Shown piece after piece: positions 50,277 to 60,204 of a stretch of 64,000 bases of DNA. Numbering within the stretch: the stretch's first letter is position 1; every line of letters begins with the position of its first letter. The position numbers and the translations under genes were made by a program. The stretch spans positions 9,976,459-10,040,458 of the forward strand of contig NC_080543.1 of assembly GCF_028640845.1 (NCBI RefSeq), in the 5' to 3' direction. The notes below the pieces were generated by a model. The model was not told where the DNA came from. It made no database searches and saw only the letters and a program-made list of their open reading frames with translations. This stretch comes from Ahaetulla prasina. Lineage: Eukaryota > Chordata > Lepidosauria > Squamata > Colubridae.

Positions 50277-50857
50277 TGTTGTGTCTCGTCCGATCTCACC
50301 ACCACAGCCGGGGTCTGCTTATCTGCTTCCGAACGCTGAAGAATGTCCTAGCATGCCTCCCGGCCCCAGCCCTGGCTCCATGCCCAGACAGGCTGAGGAG
50401 GGGGCATCTCCCGGCCCCAGCCCTGGCTCTATGCCCAGACAGGCTGAAGAAGAGCAAGTATCTCCAGCCCCCAGCTCTGGCTCCATGCCCAGGCAAACGG
50501 AGCAACTAGACCCCTCCCCCTCCTCCACAGCATGTGAGCCTGAGGAAGGTCAATTACCAACAGCTGCCGATTGGAGTGACCCTCGCGTCAGAAGACTTGA
50601 TAGGCGGAGGCAACAGAAGGAAGGGAGGGGCAGGCCTGGATAAGTGCTGTGTCATGGAGCCACACCCCATGGCCTATATAAAGGATCTGCTTTCTGGCAT
50701 TCTCTGAGTCAGGCAAAGTCTAAACATATCTTGCTGAAGTCACTTTCTGATCTCCTGCCTGCCCTGAGGACTTTGCTAGGACTTTGGCAGAGCTGCAGAG
50801 GCACACCTGATTCGGATTTCCCTGACCCGGCCGTCAGCGGAGGAGTGGGACACGACA
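50277..50857 (+). mobile_element. Solo LTR, family A (581 bp)
   Basis: It starts TGTTGTGTCTCGTCCG and ends GTGGGACACGACA, with a perfect duplication GTAAG (50272-50276 and 50858-50862). It has tandem 50-60-bp units (GGCTCCATGCCCAG) at 50360-50500 and a TATA box (CTATATAAAGG) near 50674. Confidence 0.92.
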
Positions 50858-50885
50858 GTAAGTGTGAAGTTTCCAGCATATCAAC

Positions 50886-51055
50886 CAGTAGTGGGTTCCT
50901 CTTACTTTCGCTAGTGGATCAGAACCGCTCATGTGCGGCGCTTCTGTGTATGCGCAGAACATCTGTCATGATATCCAGGCAGGTGGGTGGAGCCTCCCGC
51001 CTGAGTCACTACCGGTTCCTCCGAACCAGGGCGAACCGGTAGAAACCCACCACTG
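50886..51055. mobile_element. hAT MITE (ACCGGTTCG family, 170 bp)
   Basis: The ends are CAGTAGTGGGTTCCTC and GTAGAAACCCACCACTG. The duplication is ATATCAAC (50878-50885) and ATATCAAA (51056-51063), 7/8. Confidence 0.9.
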
Positions 51056-51063
51056 ATATCAAA

Positions 51064-51489
51064 CCCCCCCCCTTTCATAAAGCCAGGGGCTCCTTATCTC
51101 TCTTTCCCCCCCTGTTTTGGGTCATTCATAGAAAACTGTCATAATATATGTAATTGTACTCTGAGAAATTGTGTCTCCATGGTAACTCCTAGAGAAGTTT
51201 CCGTCACATTTACAAAGGAGGGATGTTCCCCACACAAACCGCTGAAATGTTAATAAGTCCATTCCTTGAAGCCGGGGAAAAAAAACCTCTTTGAGAAAAG
51301 AAAAGAAAACACAATGACTGTTTTCGAAAAGCTACCATGAAATTAATCTTGAGCTACATCAATAAAGGAAGTGCCCGTACATGGTTGCCTTAAAAAAATA
51401 TAAAGTAGATATAATGTTAGAGTTGGCAGCAATCCAACCAGCGCACGAGTAAACAATTCAGCAGGATTCATTCATATAAGAAACTTCTT
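51064..51489. other. No feature recognised
   Basis: Unique-looking sequence. Confidence 0.6.
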
Positions 51490-52047
51490 CAGGGGTGGGA
51501 TTCTACCGGTTCGGACAGATTCGAGTGAACCGTAGCTCCGACGATCAGCTCAGAGCGAACCAGTTCACTCCAACGATCAGCTGGGCCCGCCCGCTTACCC
51601 CTGCGCTTTACTTTTTTTTTTTTTTGCATTTATATCCCGCCCTTCTTCGAAGACTCAGGGCGGCTTACACTATGTCAAGCAATAGTCTTCATCCATTTGT
51701 ATATTATATACAAAGTCAACTTATTGCCCCCAACAATCTGGGTCCTCATTTTACCTACCTTATAAAGGATGGAAGGCTGAGTCAACCTTGGGCCTGGGTG
51801 GGACTTGAACCTGCAGTAATTGCAGGCAGCTGCTGTTAATAACAGACTGTCTTAGCAGTCTGAGCCATTCAAGGACCTTTACTATATCTTTGCAGCTGAC
51901 TAGATCAGCAGCAGAGCGGATTGCAGTGCCTCAGCTGTTTTAATCCCCTAGCACTAACGCAGAAGGTGATTTTTCGTTCAATTGGGCACGCGCGCAAAGC
52001 GTGTGATCACCGAACCGGTTGTTAAAACGGTAGGATCCCACCTTCTG
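51490..52047. mobile_element. hAT element with a nested SINE
   Basis: It starts CAGGGGTGGGATTCTACCGG and ends GGTAGGATCCCACCTTCTG. The flanks AACTTCTT (51482-51489) and ACCTTCTT (52048-52055) match at 7/8. A family b SINE (51608-51868, minus) lies within. Confidence 0.85.
51608..51868 (-). mobile_element. tRNA SINE family b
   Basis: T-rich end and CGCCCTTCTTCGAAGACTCA at the left, head with CTTAGCAGTCTGAGCC at the right. Nested in the hAT element. Confidence 0.88.
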
Positions 52048-52177
52048 ACCTTCTTTATATACAATGATATAAATCATGATGCACGTATACAATACCCATG
52101 TAGCAGAAGCCAGAACCAGAACTCAGAATCCAGAACCACAGAATCAATATCGCCACAGAAGCTATATCAGTGATGGC

Positions 52178-52604
52178 TAACCTTTTTGCCATCGCGTGCC
52201 AAAAGCGGGGGGAGCTCTGTGTGTTTGTGTGTGTGTGTGTGTGTGTGTCCCATACCCGTACCCATAAATGCTCCCCGCTCCCCTGCGCATGCGCATGACC
52301 CCCCCGTGCTCCCCCCACTTTTGACACGTGATGGCACAATGGGCCCATAGGCCCGGTTTTCGCAAACTCCAGAGGCTTTCTAGGAGCCTGGGGAGGGCAA
52401 AAACAGCCTTCCCCATATCCCCAGAGGCCCTCCGGAGGCCGGAAACGGCCTGTTTCCCAACTTCTGTTGGAACCGGAAGGCCCGAAAATCAGCTGGCTGG
52501 TGCGCGTATGCATGCTGCAGCTGAGGTAAGGCAACACTCGCGTGCCCACCGATACGGCTCTGCGTGCCACCTGTGGAACGCGTGCCATAGGTTCGCCATC
52601 ATGG
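52178..52604. mobile_element. hAT element (CAGTGATGGCTAACC family, 427 bp)
   Basis: It starts CAGTGATGGCTAACCTTTTT and ends ATAGGTTCGCCATCATGG. The 8-bp duplication AGCTATAT (52170-52177 and 52605-52612) is perfect. It includes a (GT)n run at 52217-52247. Confidence 0.92.
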
Positions 52605-52612
52605 AGCTATAT

Positions 52613-53079
52613 AATGCAGAGGCTACATTGCAAGGACATAGCAACTCTTATACACAAATCAGTCAAACTAAGCCACGCCCAGGCTCCAAGCCGTCTGGGT
52701 CACCAAACAGTCCCCATTGGCTGACCTGTTACCATGTCTATTCCAATTCATGAACTCTTACACACTGACAGATATAAAATACGTATAGTCTGTGAATGTT
52801 AGGAATATTGATTCACAAACAGGGTATAGATGCATGGAATCCAGAAACTGGTATTCCAAAGGATTCAGCTGTAGCAAAAAGGGCAGAACCTTTAATTGAT
52901 AGAGAGCCTTTTTCTGCCCACGGTAATTCAAAGGTATTATGCAACTTTATAACCCTTGCAATAGCAATCTTTTTCTTCCCACTTATGGAAAGCCATTAGC
53001 TCATGTAAAGTGTGATTTGAAGAGAGAAATCTGCAGCTCACTAGATCATTCAATACAAGTTATAACATGTAGCAATAGC
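52613..53079. other. No feature recognised
   Basis: Unique-looking sequence. Confidence 0.6.
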
Positions 53080-53293
53080 TTTAACCAAAAAAAAAAGCTT
53101 TAACCAAAAACTTTCTACTATTGACCTCACCCCATTCCTAAGAGGACCATAAGGGGCGTGCATAAGCGCACAAACGTGCTTACCGTTCCTGTCCTGTTGT
53201 TTTTCTTTTCTTCTATACCTTTATATACTATATAACCTTTCTGTATGATAGTTACATATATTGTTGTGACAAAATAAATAAATAAAAATAAAG
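53080..53293 (+). mobile_element. LINE family X 3' end
   Basis: CTTTCTACTATTGACCTCAC to TTGTTGTGACAAAATAAATA is the last coding bases and 3' UTR, with an AAAT tail. Confidence 0.85.
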
Positions 53294-53317
53294 GACACAT
53301 GTATACCTTCTTTTCTG

Positions 53318-53530
53318 CAATAGCACTTAGACTTATATGCCGTTTCACAGGGCTTTACAGCCCTGTCTAAGCGATTTACAGAGTCTGCCTCTTGCCCCCA
53401 ACCACCTGTTTCCTCATTTTACTGTCCTCGGAAGGATGGAAGGCTGAGTCAACCTTGAGTCAGTAAGAATCGAAATGCTGGCTGCCGGCAGAATTAGCTT
53501 GCAATACTGCATTCTAACCACTGCGCCACC
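53318..53530 (-). mobile_element. tRNA SINE family c
   Basis: Tail GCAATAGCACTTAGACTTAT at the left, middle domain (complement CAACCTTGAGTCAG), head ending TAACCACTGCGCCACC. Confidence 0.88.
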
Positions 53531-53551
53531 ACGGATCTTACCGGCTCTATA

Positions 53552-54076
53552 TGTTCTGTCCCCCCTCGCCTCCGTCCAAACGATGGCTTAATTAGCCGGC
53601 ACTATCAGCTCTGGCAGCAAACTAGCGCGTGCCTGCCAAGTGACTCTGTTATCTCCCTTGATGCCGATGAGTCACCCAGGAACAAAAAGTACTTCAGCTC
53701 TAGTTAAGCAGTTGATTTGCCTACTAGGAAGAGGCATAGCAGCCCTCGCTGATTTTATATCCTGTGGGGTGTGGCTCCATGACTCAGCACTTCCTAGGCC
53801 TGCCCCACCCCTGCTTCTGTTGTTCCCGCCTCTCCTGCCTACGAAACCTAGGGTCCAGCCAGGCCTGATTGCCATCAGCTGGGTCTGGAGGCGTGGCCGT
53901 GGGGGGAAGAGTCAGAGGATGGAGGCCTCATTATCTCCTCCACCTGGCCTGCCTCTGGCTCCTGGAGCTGAGCCAGGGAAGCCGGTGTTCCCGAGGTAAG
54001 TCCTGATGGCCCTTCCCCTTCACTTTCCAAGTCACTTTCTGGCATGGGGCCCAGCTCGGGGGGTGCAGACACAACA
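53552..54076 (-). mobile_element. Solo LTR, family A relative (525 bp)
   Basis: It reads TGTTCTGTCCCCCCTCG on the left and GGTGCAGACACAACA on the right. The 5-bp duplication CTATA (53547-53551 and 54077-54081) is perfect. GGGGTGTGGCTCCATGACTC is shared with the other family A copies. Confidence 0.9.
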
Positions 54077-54097
54077 CTATATAATAGATAGATATTA

Positions 54098-54400
54098 ATA
54101 TTTATGACCGTTGCAACATCCCCTTGGTCCCGTGATCAAAATTCGGATGCTTGGCAACCGGCATGTATTTATAACAATTGCAGTGTCCCAGGGTCACTGC
54201 ATGTGATTCCCTTTGGCGACCTGATGACAAGCAAAGTCAATGAGGAAGCTAACTTCATTTAACAGCCACGTTACTCACTTAACAACTGCAGTGGTTCACT
54301 TAACAACTGGGGCAAGAAAGGTCGTAAAATGGGGCAAAACTCATAGCAGAAAACAGAAACGTTGGGCTCCATCACGGTCGTAAGTTGAGGGCTACCTGTA
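54098..54400 (+). mobile_element. TA-flanked MITE, left end lost
   Basis: TATGACCGTTGCAACATCCC to TAAGTTGAGGGCTACCTGTA, matching the right two-thirds of the 31453 element. Confidence 0.8.
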
Positions 54401-54424
54401 TCATCTTCCTGGTCAACACCTTTG

Positions 54425-54545
54425 TAAGGACACTAATTTTCGGTAATGTCAGGCATGAAAAATCCGGACCACATGTTAAGTTCCAGTTAAGCTGGATCTA
54501 GGATCTAGTCAACTAATGCTCAGCTCTAAATTGGTGCTAGAGAAG
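54425..54545 (-). repeat. Unclassified dispersed repeat copy
   Basis: On the minus strand it shares GAGCATTAGTTGACTAGAT and CTTAACTGGAACTTAACATG with 24840-24930. Confidence 0.4.
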
Positions 54546-54570
54546 TAATTCAATATAATAATAATAACAA

Positions 54571-55330
54571 CAGAGTTGGAAGGGACCTTGGAGGCCTTCT
54601 AGTCCAATCCCCTGCCCAGGCAGGAAACCCTACATCATCTCAGACAGATGGTTATCCAACATTTTCTTAAAAATTTCCAGTATTGGAGCATTCACAACTT
54701 CTGCAGGCAAGTCGTTCCACTTATTAATTGTTCTAACTGTCAGGAAATTTCTCCTTAGTTCTAAGTTGCTTCTTTCCTTGATCAGTTTCCACCCATTGCT
54801 TCTTGTTCTACCCTCAGGTGCTTTGGAGAACAGCCCAACTCCCACTTCTCTGTGGCAACCCCTGAGATATTGAAACACACCTATCATGTCTCCCCTAGTC
54901 CTTCTTTTTGTTAAACTAGACATACCCAGTTCCTGCAACCGTTCTTCATAAGTTTTAGCCTCCAGTCCCCTAATCATCTTTGTTGCTCTTCTCTGCACTC
55001 TTTCTAGAGTCTCAGCATCTTTTTTACATCATGGCGACCAAAACTGAATGCAGTATTCCAAGTGTGGCCTTACCAAGGCATTATAAAGTGGTACTAACAC
55101 TTCACGCGATCTTGATTCTATCCCTCTGTTTATGCAGCCTAGAACTGTGTTGGCTTTTTTAGCAGCAGCTGTACACTGCTGGCTCATATCTAAATGGTTG
55201 TCCATTAGGACTCCAAGATCCCTCTCACAGGTACTACTATTGAGCAAGGTACCACATATACGGTACCTGTGCATTTTGTTTTTTTTGCCTAAATGTAATT
55301 CAAGAGGGGTTAGATTTGGAAACATAACAA
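54571..55330 (-). pseudogene. CR1 LINE post-RT domain and 3' UTR
   Basis: The minus-strand frames 55325-55029 (GTLLNSSTCERDLGVLMDNH, LVRPHLEYCIQFWSP) and 54998-54630 (RATKMIRGLEAKTYEERLQE to LDNHLSEMM) are parts of one ORF separated by a frameshift near 55010-55020. It is the longest CR1 copy here. The palm domain is absent. (AAT)(AAC) repeats mark its 3' tail at 54555-54572. Confidence 0.9.
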
Positions 55331-55389
55331 CTCTAAGCTAATTCCTCTCTTGACTCTGACCCCAGCTCTGTCTGATCTTCTCCTACACC

Positions 55390-55975
55390 AGGGATGTCAA
55401 ACTCGATTTCATTGAGGGCCGCATCAGGATTGTGTTTGACCTCGGGGGGCTGGGGGGGGCATGGCCGGGGGGGCGTGGCACGCTCATTTATCAAGGTTCC
55501 ATTTTTGGCTGGGCTCAGTTTTCGGCCATGGTGGCCTCCTGTAGCCCTCTGCCAGTGAAAACAGAGCTTGGGGTGGCCGTGTGCACCCTTCCCCCCCAAG
55601 TTCCATTTTCACTGGCAGAGGCACTGCGGCAGTGGTAGGTTTCAATTTTTTTTTACTACCGGTTCTGTGGGCATAGCTTAGTCGGCGTGGCATGGCTTGG
55701 TGGATGTGGCTTGGTGGGCATGGCGGGGGAAGGTTACTGCAAAATCCCCATTTCCTCCCGATCAGCTGGGACTTGGGAGGCAGAGAATAGATGGGGCGGC
55801 GGGGCCAGTCAGAGGTGGTATTTACCGGTTCTCCGAACTACTCAAACTTTCTGCTACCAGTTCTCCAGAACTGGTGAGAACCTGCTGAAACTCACCTCCG
55901 CACCGCGGGCCAGTCCTTTGCTGTTTTCAGGGTCAGCCCGCGGGCCAAATCTAAGCACCTCTAATGAAACTGGCA
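55390..55975 (-). mobile_element. hAT element (CAGGGGTGTCAAAC family), one end lost, with nested MITE
   Basis: The left end CAGGGATGTCAAACTCG and CATTGAGGGCCGCATCAGG are the complement of the right part of the 13166/35217 family. The interior is split by the MITE at 55630. Confidence 0.75.
55630..55900. mobile_element. Nested hAT MITE (ACCGGTT family, 271 bp)
   Basis: It starts CAGTGGTAGGTTTCAATT and ends CTGAAACTCACCTCCG. The flanks CACTGCGG (55622-55629) and CACCGCGG (55901-55908) match at 7/8. Confidence 0.85.
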
Positions 55976-55979
55976 GTGG

Positions 55980-56757
55980 TGAATCATCTTTGCTGAATGT
56001 CTTCAAGTAGAAATCTAAGAAACAGAGGCTGTGTATCAGGGACTCTTTCGGCTGGATTCTTGGTCTACGCAGGACCCTGTGTCCATAATAGCCATTTCAA
56101 ATTGAGGAATTGGGGACATGAGGACTGGGAGAAGTGAGTATGTCACACACATGGGAGAATTTGAAACCCCAAAGAGATGGGAAGAAAGACAAAATTGCTC
56201 AGTGGTACCAACCCATTTTTCCACTTAAGTGAACTGGATTGAGTAGACTTTGATAATCATTTGTAAAATATGCTTCGGACTTCGCCGAAGTGTGAACCCA
56301 GTGTGTCTCTTCCCTTTAGTTAAAGCAGCCACTTGTTTGAGGTTTTTTTCCAGTTTCCATAAGAGCTAAAATCTTATTTCAGTTTACCAAAGAACCTCGG
56401 AAAACTACAGGCTCCTTTAATTAAAAGCAGAAACCTGCTGGGCTCGCAAGCCCTTTTTTTGAGAATTAGTTTCTAAGCGTACCCTATCCTATTTAATGGA
56501 TAGAGAGCGAGGGAGACGAGAGATTAGATAATACAGATCTTCCTCGGAAAAGCCTGGACTGCAAACACTTTTTTTTTTTAAAAAAAAGTTAATTATGTTT
56601 GCCTCCAGAAATATCACCGCACCCCCTAGCAGCAAAGAAGCACATAAAACAAACAATGAAAGCAAAGGCTGCAGCCAAAGTTGACTTGCAAGATGGCATT
56701 GTGAATGAGAAAAGGACCTTAGCTTTGTCGAGGCGGAACCAATTTGTTCACATTTGA
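55980..56757. other. No feature recognised
   Basis: Unique-looking sequence. No domain in the 96-codon minus-strand frame near 56489-56779. Confidence 0.6.
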
Positions 56758-56813
56758 CAAGTCCTCGACTTACGACCACAAATTGAGCCCAGAATTTCTG
56801 TTGCTAAGCAAGA

Positions 56814-57641
56814 TGTCAGGGTTCGAGGTAATAGATCCATGGCAAGTAAAAACTTCAATGCAGGTAGATTCCTCAAAGATTAGCTTTATTGGATAGATCT
56901 GGTAAAAACCACGGGTGGGACTGAAAATTTTTTAGCAACCGGTTCTTTGCCTGGTTGCTGGGTGGGCGTGGCTATGGGGGTGTGGCCTAGTCAGTCAGTT
57001 TCCTGCACCATGGCAGGGGTGGCGTTTTTGCCTTCTCCAGGCTCTGGAGGCTTTCCTCAAGTTTCCGGGAAGGCAAAAACGGCCTCCCCTGGGCTCTGGA
57101 GGCCCTCCGGAGGCCAGAAACAGTTCCATTTCCAGACTTCTGGTACTTCTGGTAGGCCCGTTTTTTGCCTGCCCAGAGCCTCCAGGTAGGCCCTACGCTT
57201 ACCTGGCATCCAAAACGGGCTGCATGGACACTCCTGAGAGGGGCAGAATGGCAGGGTCAGCCAGTGCTTGCAACTACCGGTTTGGCGAACCAGATTAAAA
57301 TTGACATCCGGTTCACTCGAACCGGTCCGAACCACCTGAATCCCACCCCTGGTGAAAACCGACTCTGAAGGTTCCTGCCGCCTAATTAAAAGTAAAAGTT
57401 TTTCTCTCAACCCCAAACAAACCGTCACATGGTCCAATCACGACACTGCTCGGTTGCCGGGCGACATCACTCCTCCTTCCTCGGGCCAGGTGTGAGGACG
57501 TCCTTGGTTCCCAAGAGAAAGTATTTTATTTTGGCAACAAACCCCCAGCTATCTCTAATCCCTCCCCCCAATCCCTCAGCTCCAGTGTGGCAACACTGAA
57601 GCTACAAAATAGCTCCGGTCAAGTCAGCTTCAAGGTTGACA
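56814..57641 (-). mobile_element. Solo LTR, family J, carrying a hAT element
   Basis: It starts TGTCAGGGTTCGAGG and ends TCAAGGTTGACA, with a perfect 5-bp duplication CAAGA (56809-56813 and 57642-57646). The TTTATT complement of a polyadenylation signal is near 56885. The hAT element at 56910 is inside it. Confidence 0.85.
56910..57351. mobile_element. hAT element in an LTR (442 bp)
   Basis: It starts CACGGGTGGGACTG (third base changed from the family CAG) and ends GAATCCCACCCCTG. The flanks GTAAAAAC (56902-56909) and GTGAAAAC (57352-57359) match at 7/8. Confidence 0.88.
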
Positions 57642-57647
57642 CAAGAC

Positions 57648-57913
57648 AAGGGCCTCTGGTGGCTCAGACTGGTAAGACAGTCTGTTATTAACAGCAGCTG
57701 CTTGCAATTACTGCAGGTTCAAGCCCCACCAGGCCCAAGGTTGACTCAGCCTTCCATCCTTTATAAGGTAGGTAAAATGAGGAACCAAATTGTTGGGGGC
57801 AATAAGTTGACTTTGTATATAATATACAAATGGATGAAGACTATTGCTTAACATAGTGTAAGCCGCCCTGAGTCTTCGGAGAAGGGCGGGATATAAATGC
57901 AAATAAAAAAAAA
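57648..57913 (+). mobile_element. tRNA SINE family b, best copy
   Basis: Head GGCCTCTGGTGGCTCAGACTG, A-box region and GGTTCAAGCCC B-box, middle domain CAAGGTTGACTCAGCCTTCC, tail TAAGCCGCCCTGAGTCTTCG and AAATGCAAATAAAAAAAA. A full-length-looking pol III retroposon. Confidence 0.92.
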
Positions 57914-57949
57914 AGCGAGTTTTGCCCCATTTTATAACCTTTAGGAACT

Positions 57950-58240
57950 TTTACCAATATATCTATAGAGATCCAGGTCATGGTTGTCCCAAAGGTGCTT
58001 TTTTTTCAAGAGGCAACTGGACTTTCTGGTTTTTCTGTGAAAATGTTTCGCTCCTCATCCAAGAAGGCTCTTCAGCTCTGACTGGGTGGTGGGGAATGAA
58101 AGGATTGATACTCCTTCCAGGCAGCTGGTCATTTGCATCCTTTTGCAAAGGTCACCCTGAGGACACAGATAAACCTCCAAGTGGCCTCAACATCTGCAAG
58201 GAGTATAAAATCCTTCCATTCCCCATCATCTTTACCAAAA
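57950..58240 (-). mobile_element. PLE-type fragment with hammerhead-like motif (family 1)
   Basis: On the minus strand at 58041-58075: CTGAAGA, one G, the hairpin CCTTCT-TGGATG-AGGAGC (5/6 pairs), GAAAC and ATT. The phrase AGGCAACTGGACTTTCTGG at 58011 is the complement of the 4110 copy. Confidence 0.6.
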
Positions 58241-58352
58241 TATCGTCCATGGGCCAGTTCATACATCTCTAGAGTTATGGCTTCCCCAGTTTCTCTGCAA
58301 CTAGGAAAGCCATAACTCTAAGAGATGTATGAACTGGGCCATGGACGATATT
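58236..58352. repeat. Near-perfect 46-bp inverted repeat
   Basis: ATATCGTCCATGGGCCAGTT through GAGTTATGGCTT is mirrored by AAGCCATAACTCTAAGAG to CATGGACGATATTT, with a 22-bp loop. It could form a stable cruciform or RNA hairpin. It adjoins the PLE fragment. Confidence 0.9.
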
Positions 58353-58455
58353 TCGGTTCGTTGCCCGTTTTGAATTTCCTATCCTGCTCAGGAGTTCAGA
58401 CTGGGACGTACACAAACCGCATTCACAAATACCCACCCTGCAGGAAGAATGGAAG

Positions 58456-58570
58456 CATCATCAGATAACCATTTGTCTGAAGTGGTGTAGGGTTTCCTGC
58501 CGAAGCAAGGGGTTGGACTAGAAGACCTCCAAGGTCCCTTCCAACTCTGTTATTCTATTTCTATTTCTAT
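58456..58570 (+). mobile_element. CR1 LINE 3' end
   Basis: CATCATCAGATAACCATTTG to AACTCTGTTATTCTATTTC, ending in a short CTATTT tail. Confidence 0.9.
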
Positions 58571-58590
58571 ACAGAAGGTGTTAAAAAAAA

Positions 58591-60204
58591 CCACACACAC
58601 AACACTGCAGCTTGACTTGTAAGCAAATAGAATAATCTTTCCAGAGATGCACTAAGCAAATAACATATTTGAAAACTACAAAAGGGGTCATGAATAAAAC
58701 GTTTTTGAGCTGGTCGGTGCTACAGATTGTGTATTCACCAAACACATGGTAACAAAGGCGGCTGGGTTTTACGAGAACAGTAAATACATACAGTAGATTT
58801 GGATTTTGACTTTATTATTATTTTTGTAACAACAGTAACAGAGAGAGAGAGACAGAGACAGAGGGAGAGGGAGAGAAAGAAGGAGAGAGAGGGGGGAGGA
58901 GAGAGAGACAGAGACAGACAGAGAAGGAGAGAGACAGAGAGGGGAGAGAGGGAGAGGCAGAGAGAGAGAAAGACAGAGAGGGAGAGAGACAGAGACATAG
59001 AGAGAGAGAGAGGGGAGAGAGAGGGAGAGAGGGAGAGAGAGAGAAAGACAGAGAGAGAGACATAGACATAGAGAGAGGGAGAGAGGAGAGACCGAGAGGG
59101 TGAGGAGAGAGGAAGAGAGAGAAGATAGAGAGGAGAGAGACAGAGACATAGACATAGAGAGAGAGGAGAGGGAGAGAGGAGAGACCGAGAGGGTGAGGAG
59201 AGAGGAGAGAGAGAGAGACAGAGAGAGGGAGAGATAGAGGGGAGGGAGGAGGAGAGAAGGAGAGAGAGAATAACAGAGAGGAGAGAGAAAACAGAGAGGG
59301 AGAGAGACAGAGACATAGACAGAGAGAGGAGAGAGAGGAAAGACCGAGAGGGTGAGGGAGAGAGGAAGAGAGAAAGACAGAGAGGGAGAGGAGGAGAGAG
59401 AGAGAGAGAAAACAGAGAGGAGAGAGACAGAGAGGGAGAGAGGGAGAGATCGAGGAGAGAGGAGGAAGGGAGAGGAGAGAGACAGAGGCAGAGAGGAGAG
59501 GGAGAGAGAGACCGAGAGGGTGAGGGAGAGAGAGAGAAAGATAGAGAGGAGAGACAGAGACATAGACATAGAGAGAGAGGGAGAGAGAGGAAGAGGAGAG
59601 AGGGAGAGAGGGAGAGAGAGAAAGAAAGAGAGGGAGAGAGACATAGACATAGAGAGAGAGGGGAGAGAGAGGGAGAGACCGAGAGGGTGAGGGAGAGAGG
59701 AAGAGAGAGAAAGATAGAGAGGGAGAGAGACAGAGACATAGACATAGAGAGAGAGGGGAGAGAGAGGGAGAGACCGAGAGGGTGAGGGAGAGAGGAAGAG
59801 AGAGAAAGAGAGACAGAGAGAGAGGGGGAGAGATAGAGGGGGGAGGGAGGGAGAGAAGGAGAGAGAGAAAAACAGAGAGGGAGAGAGAGAAAAACAGAGA
59901 GGGAGAGAGACAGAGACATAGACAGAGAGAGGAAGAGAGAGAAAGACAGAGAGGGAGAGGGAGGGAGAGAGGGAGAGAGAGAAAAACAGAGAGGGAGAGA
60001 GACAGAGAGGGAGAGAGAGGGGGAGAGATCGAGGAGGGAGGGAGGGAGGGAGAAGGAGAGACAGAGGCAGAGAGGGAGAGGAGGTACAGAGAGGAAGAGA
60101 CAGAGAGAACGGGAGGAGAGAGAGCCAAGCACACAATAATTTTAGTAGTCCTGTGGAGAAGGAGCACAATTCAAGGCATTATGTGAAGGAGCCTGGCTAA
60201 AAAA
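58591..60204. repeat. 1.61-kb tandem duplication, copy 1
   Basis: A 245-bp single-copy-like head (ACACTGCAGCTTGACTTGTA ... TTTTGTAACAACAGTAACAG) is followed by a GA-rich array (58841-60122) and a 75-bp end (AAGCACACAATAATTTTAGT ... GGAGCCTGGCTAAAA). Copy 2 begins exactly 1,614 bp later. The 450-residue Ser/Leu/Pro frames on the minus strand are the GA repeat read in translation. Confidence 0.93.
58841..60122. repeat. GA-rich array with higher-order structure, copy 1
   Basis: Mostly GAGAGA with recurrent phrases AGACAGAGACATAGACATAG and GACCGAGAGGGTGAGG spaced 60-120 bp apart. So it is a degenerate minisatellite over a GA background. Confidence 0.95.

Larger units (their letters stand above)
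56758..57945 (+). mobile_element. TA-type MITE split by an LTR and a SINE
   Basis: ACAAGTCCTCGACTTACGAC (56758) to TTGCTAAGCAAGA (56813) resumes at about 57914 with GCGAGTTTTGCCCCATTTTA. The solo LTR and family b SINE lie between. The right end is lost at the PLE fragment near 57950. Confidence 0.7.

Noticed and set aside
58735..60132. 450-480-codon Ser/Leu/Pro frames on the minus strand (also 60349-61791)
   Set aside because: They are (CT)n-rich repeat DNA read in three frames at once. All three frames stay open, which is typical of a dinucleotide-based array.
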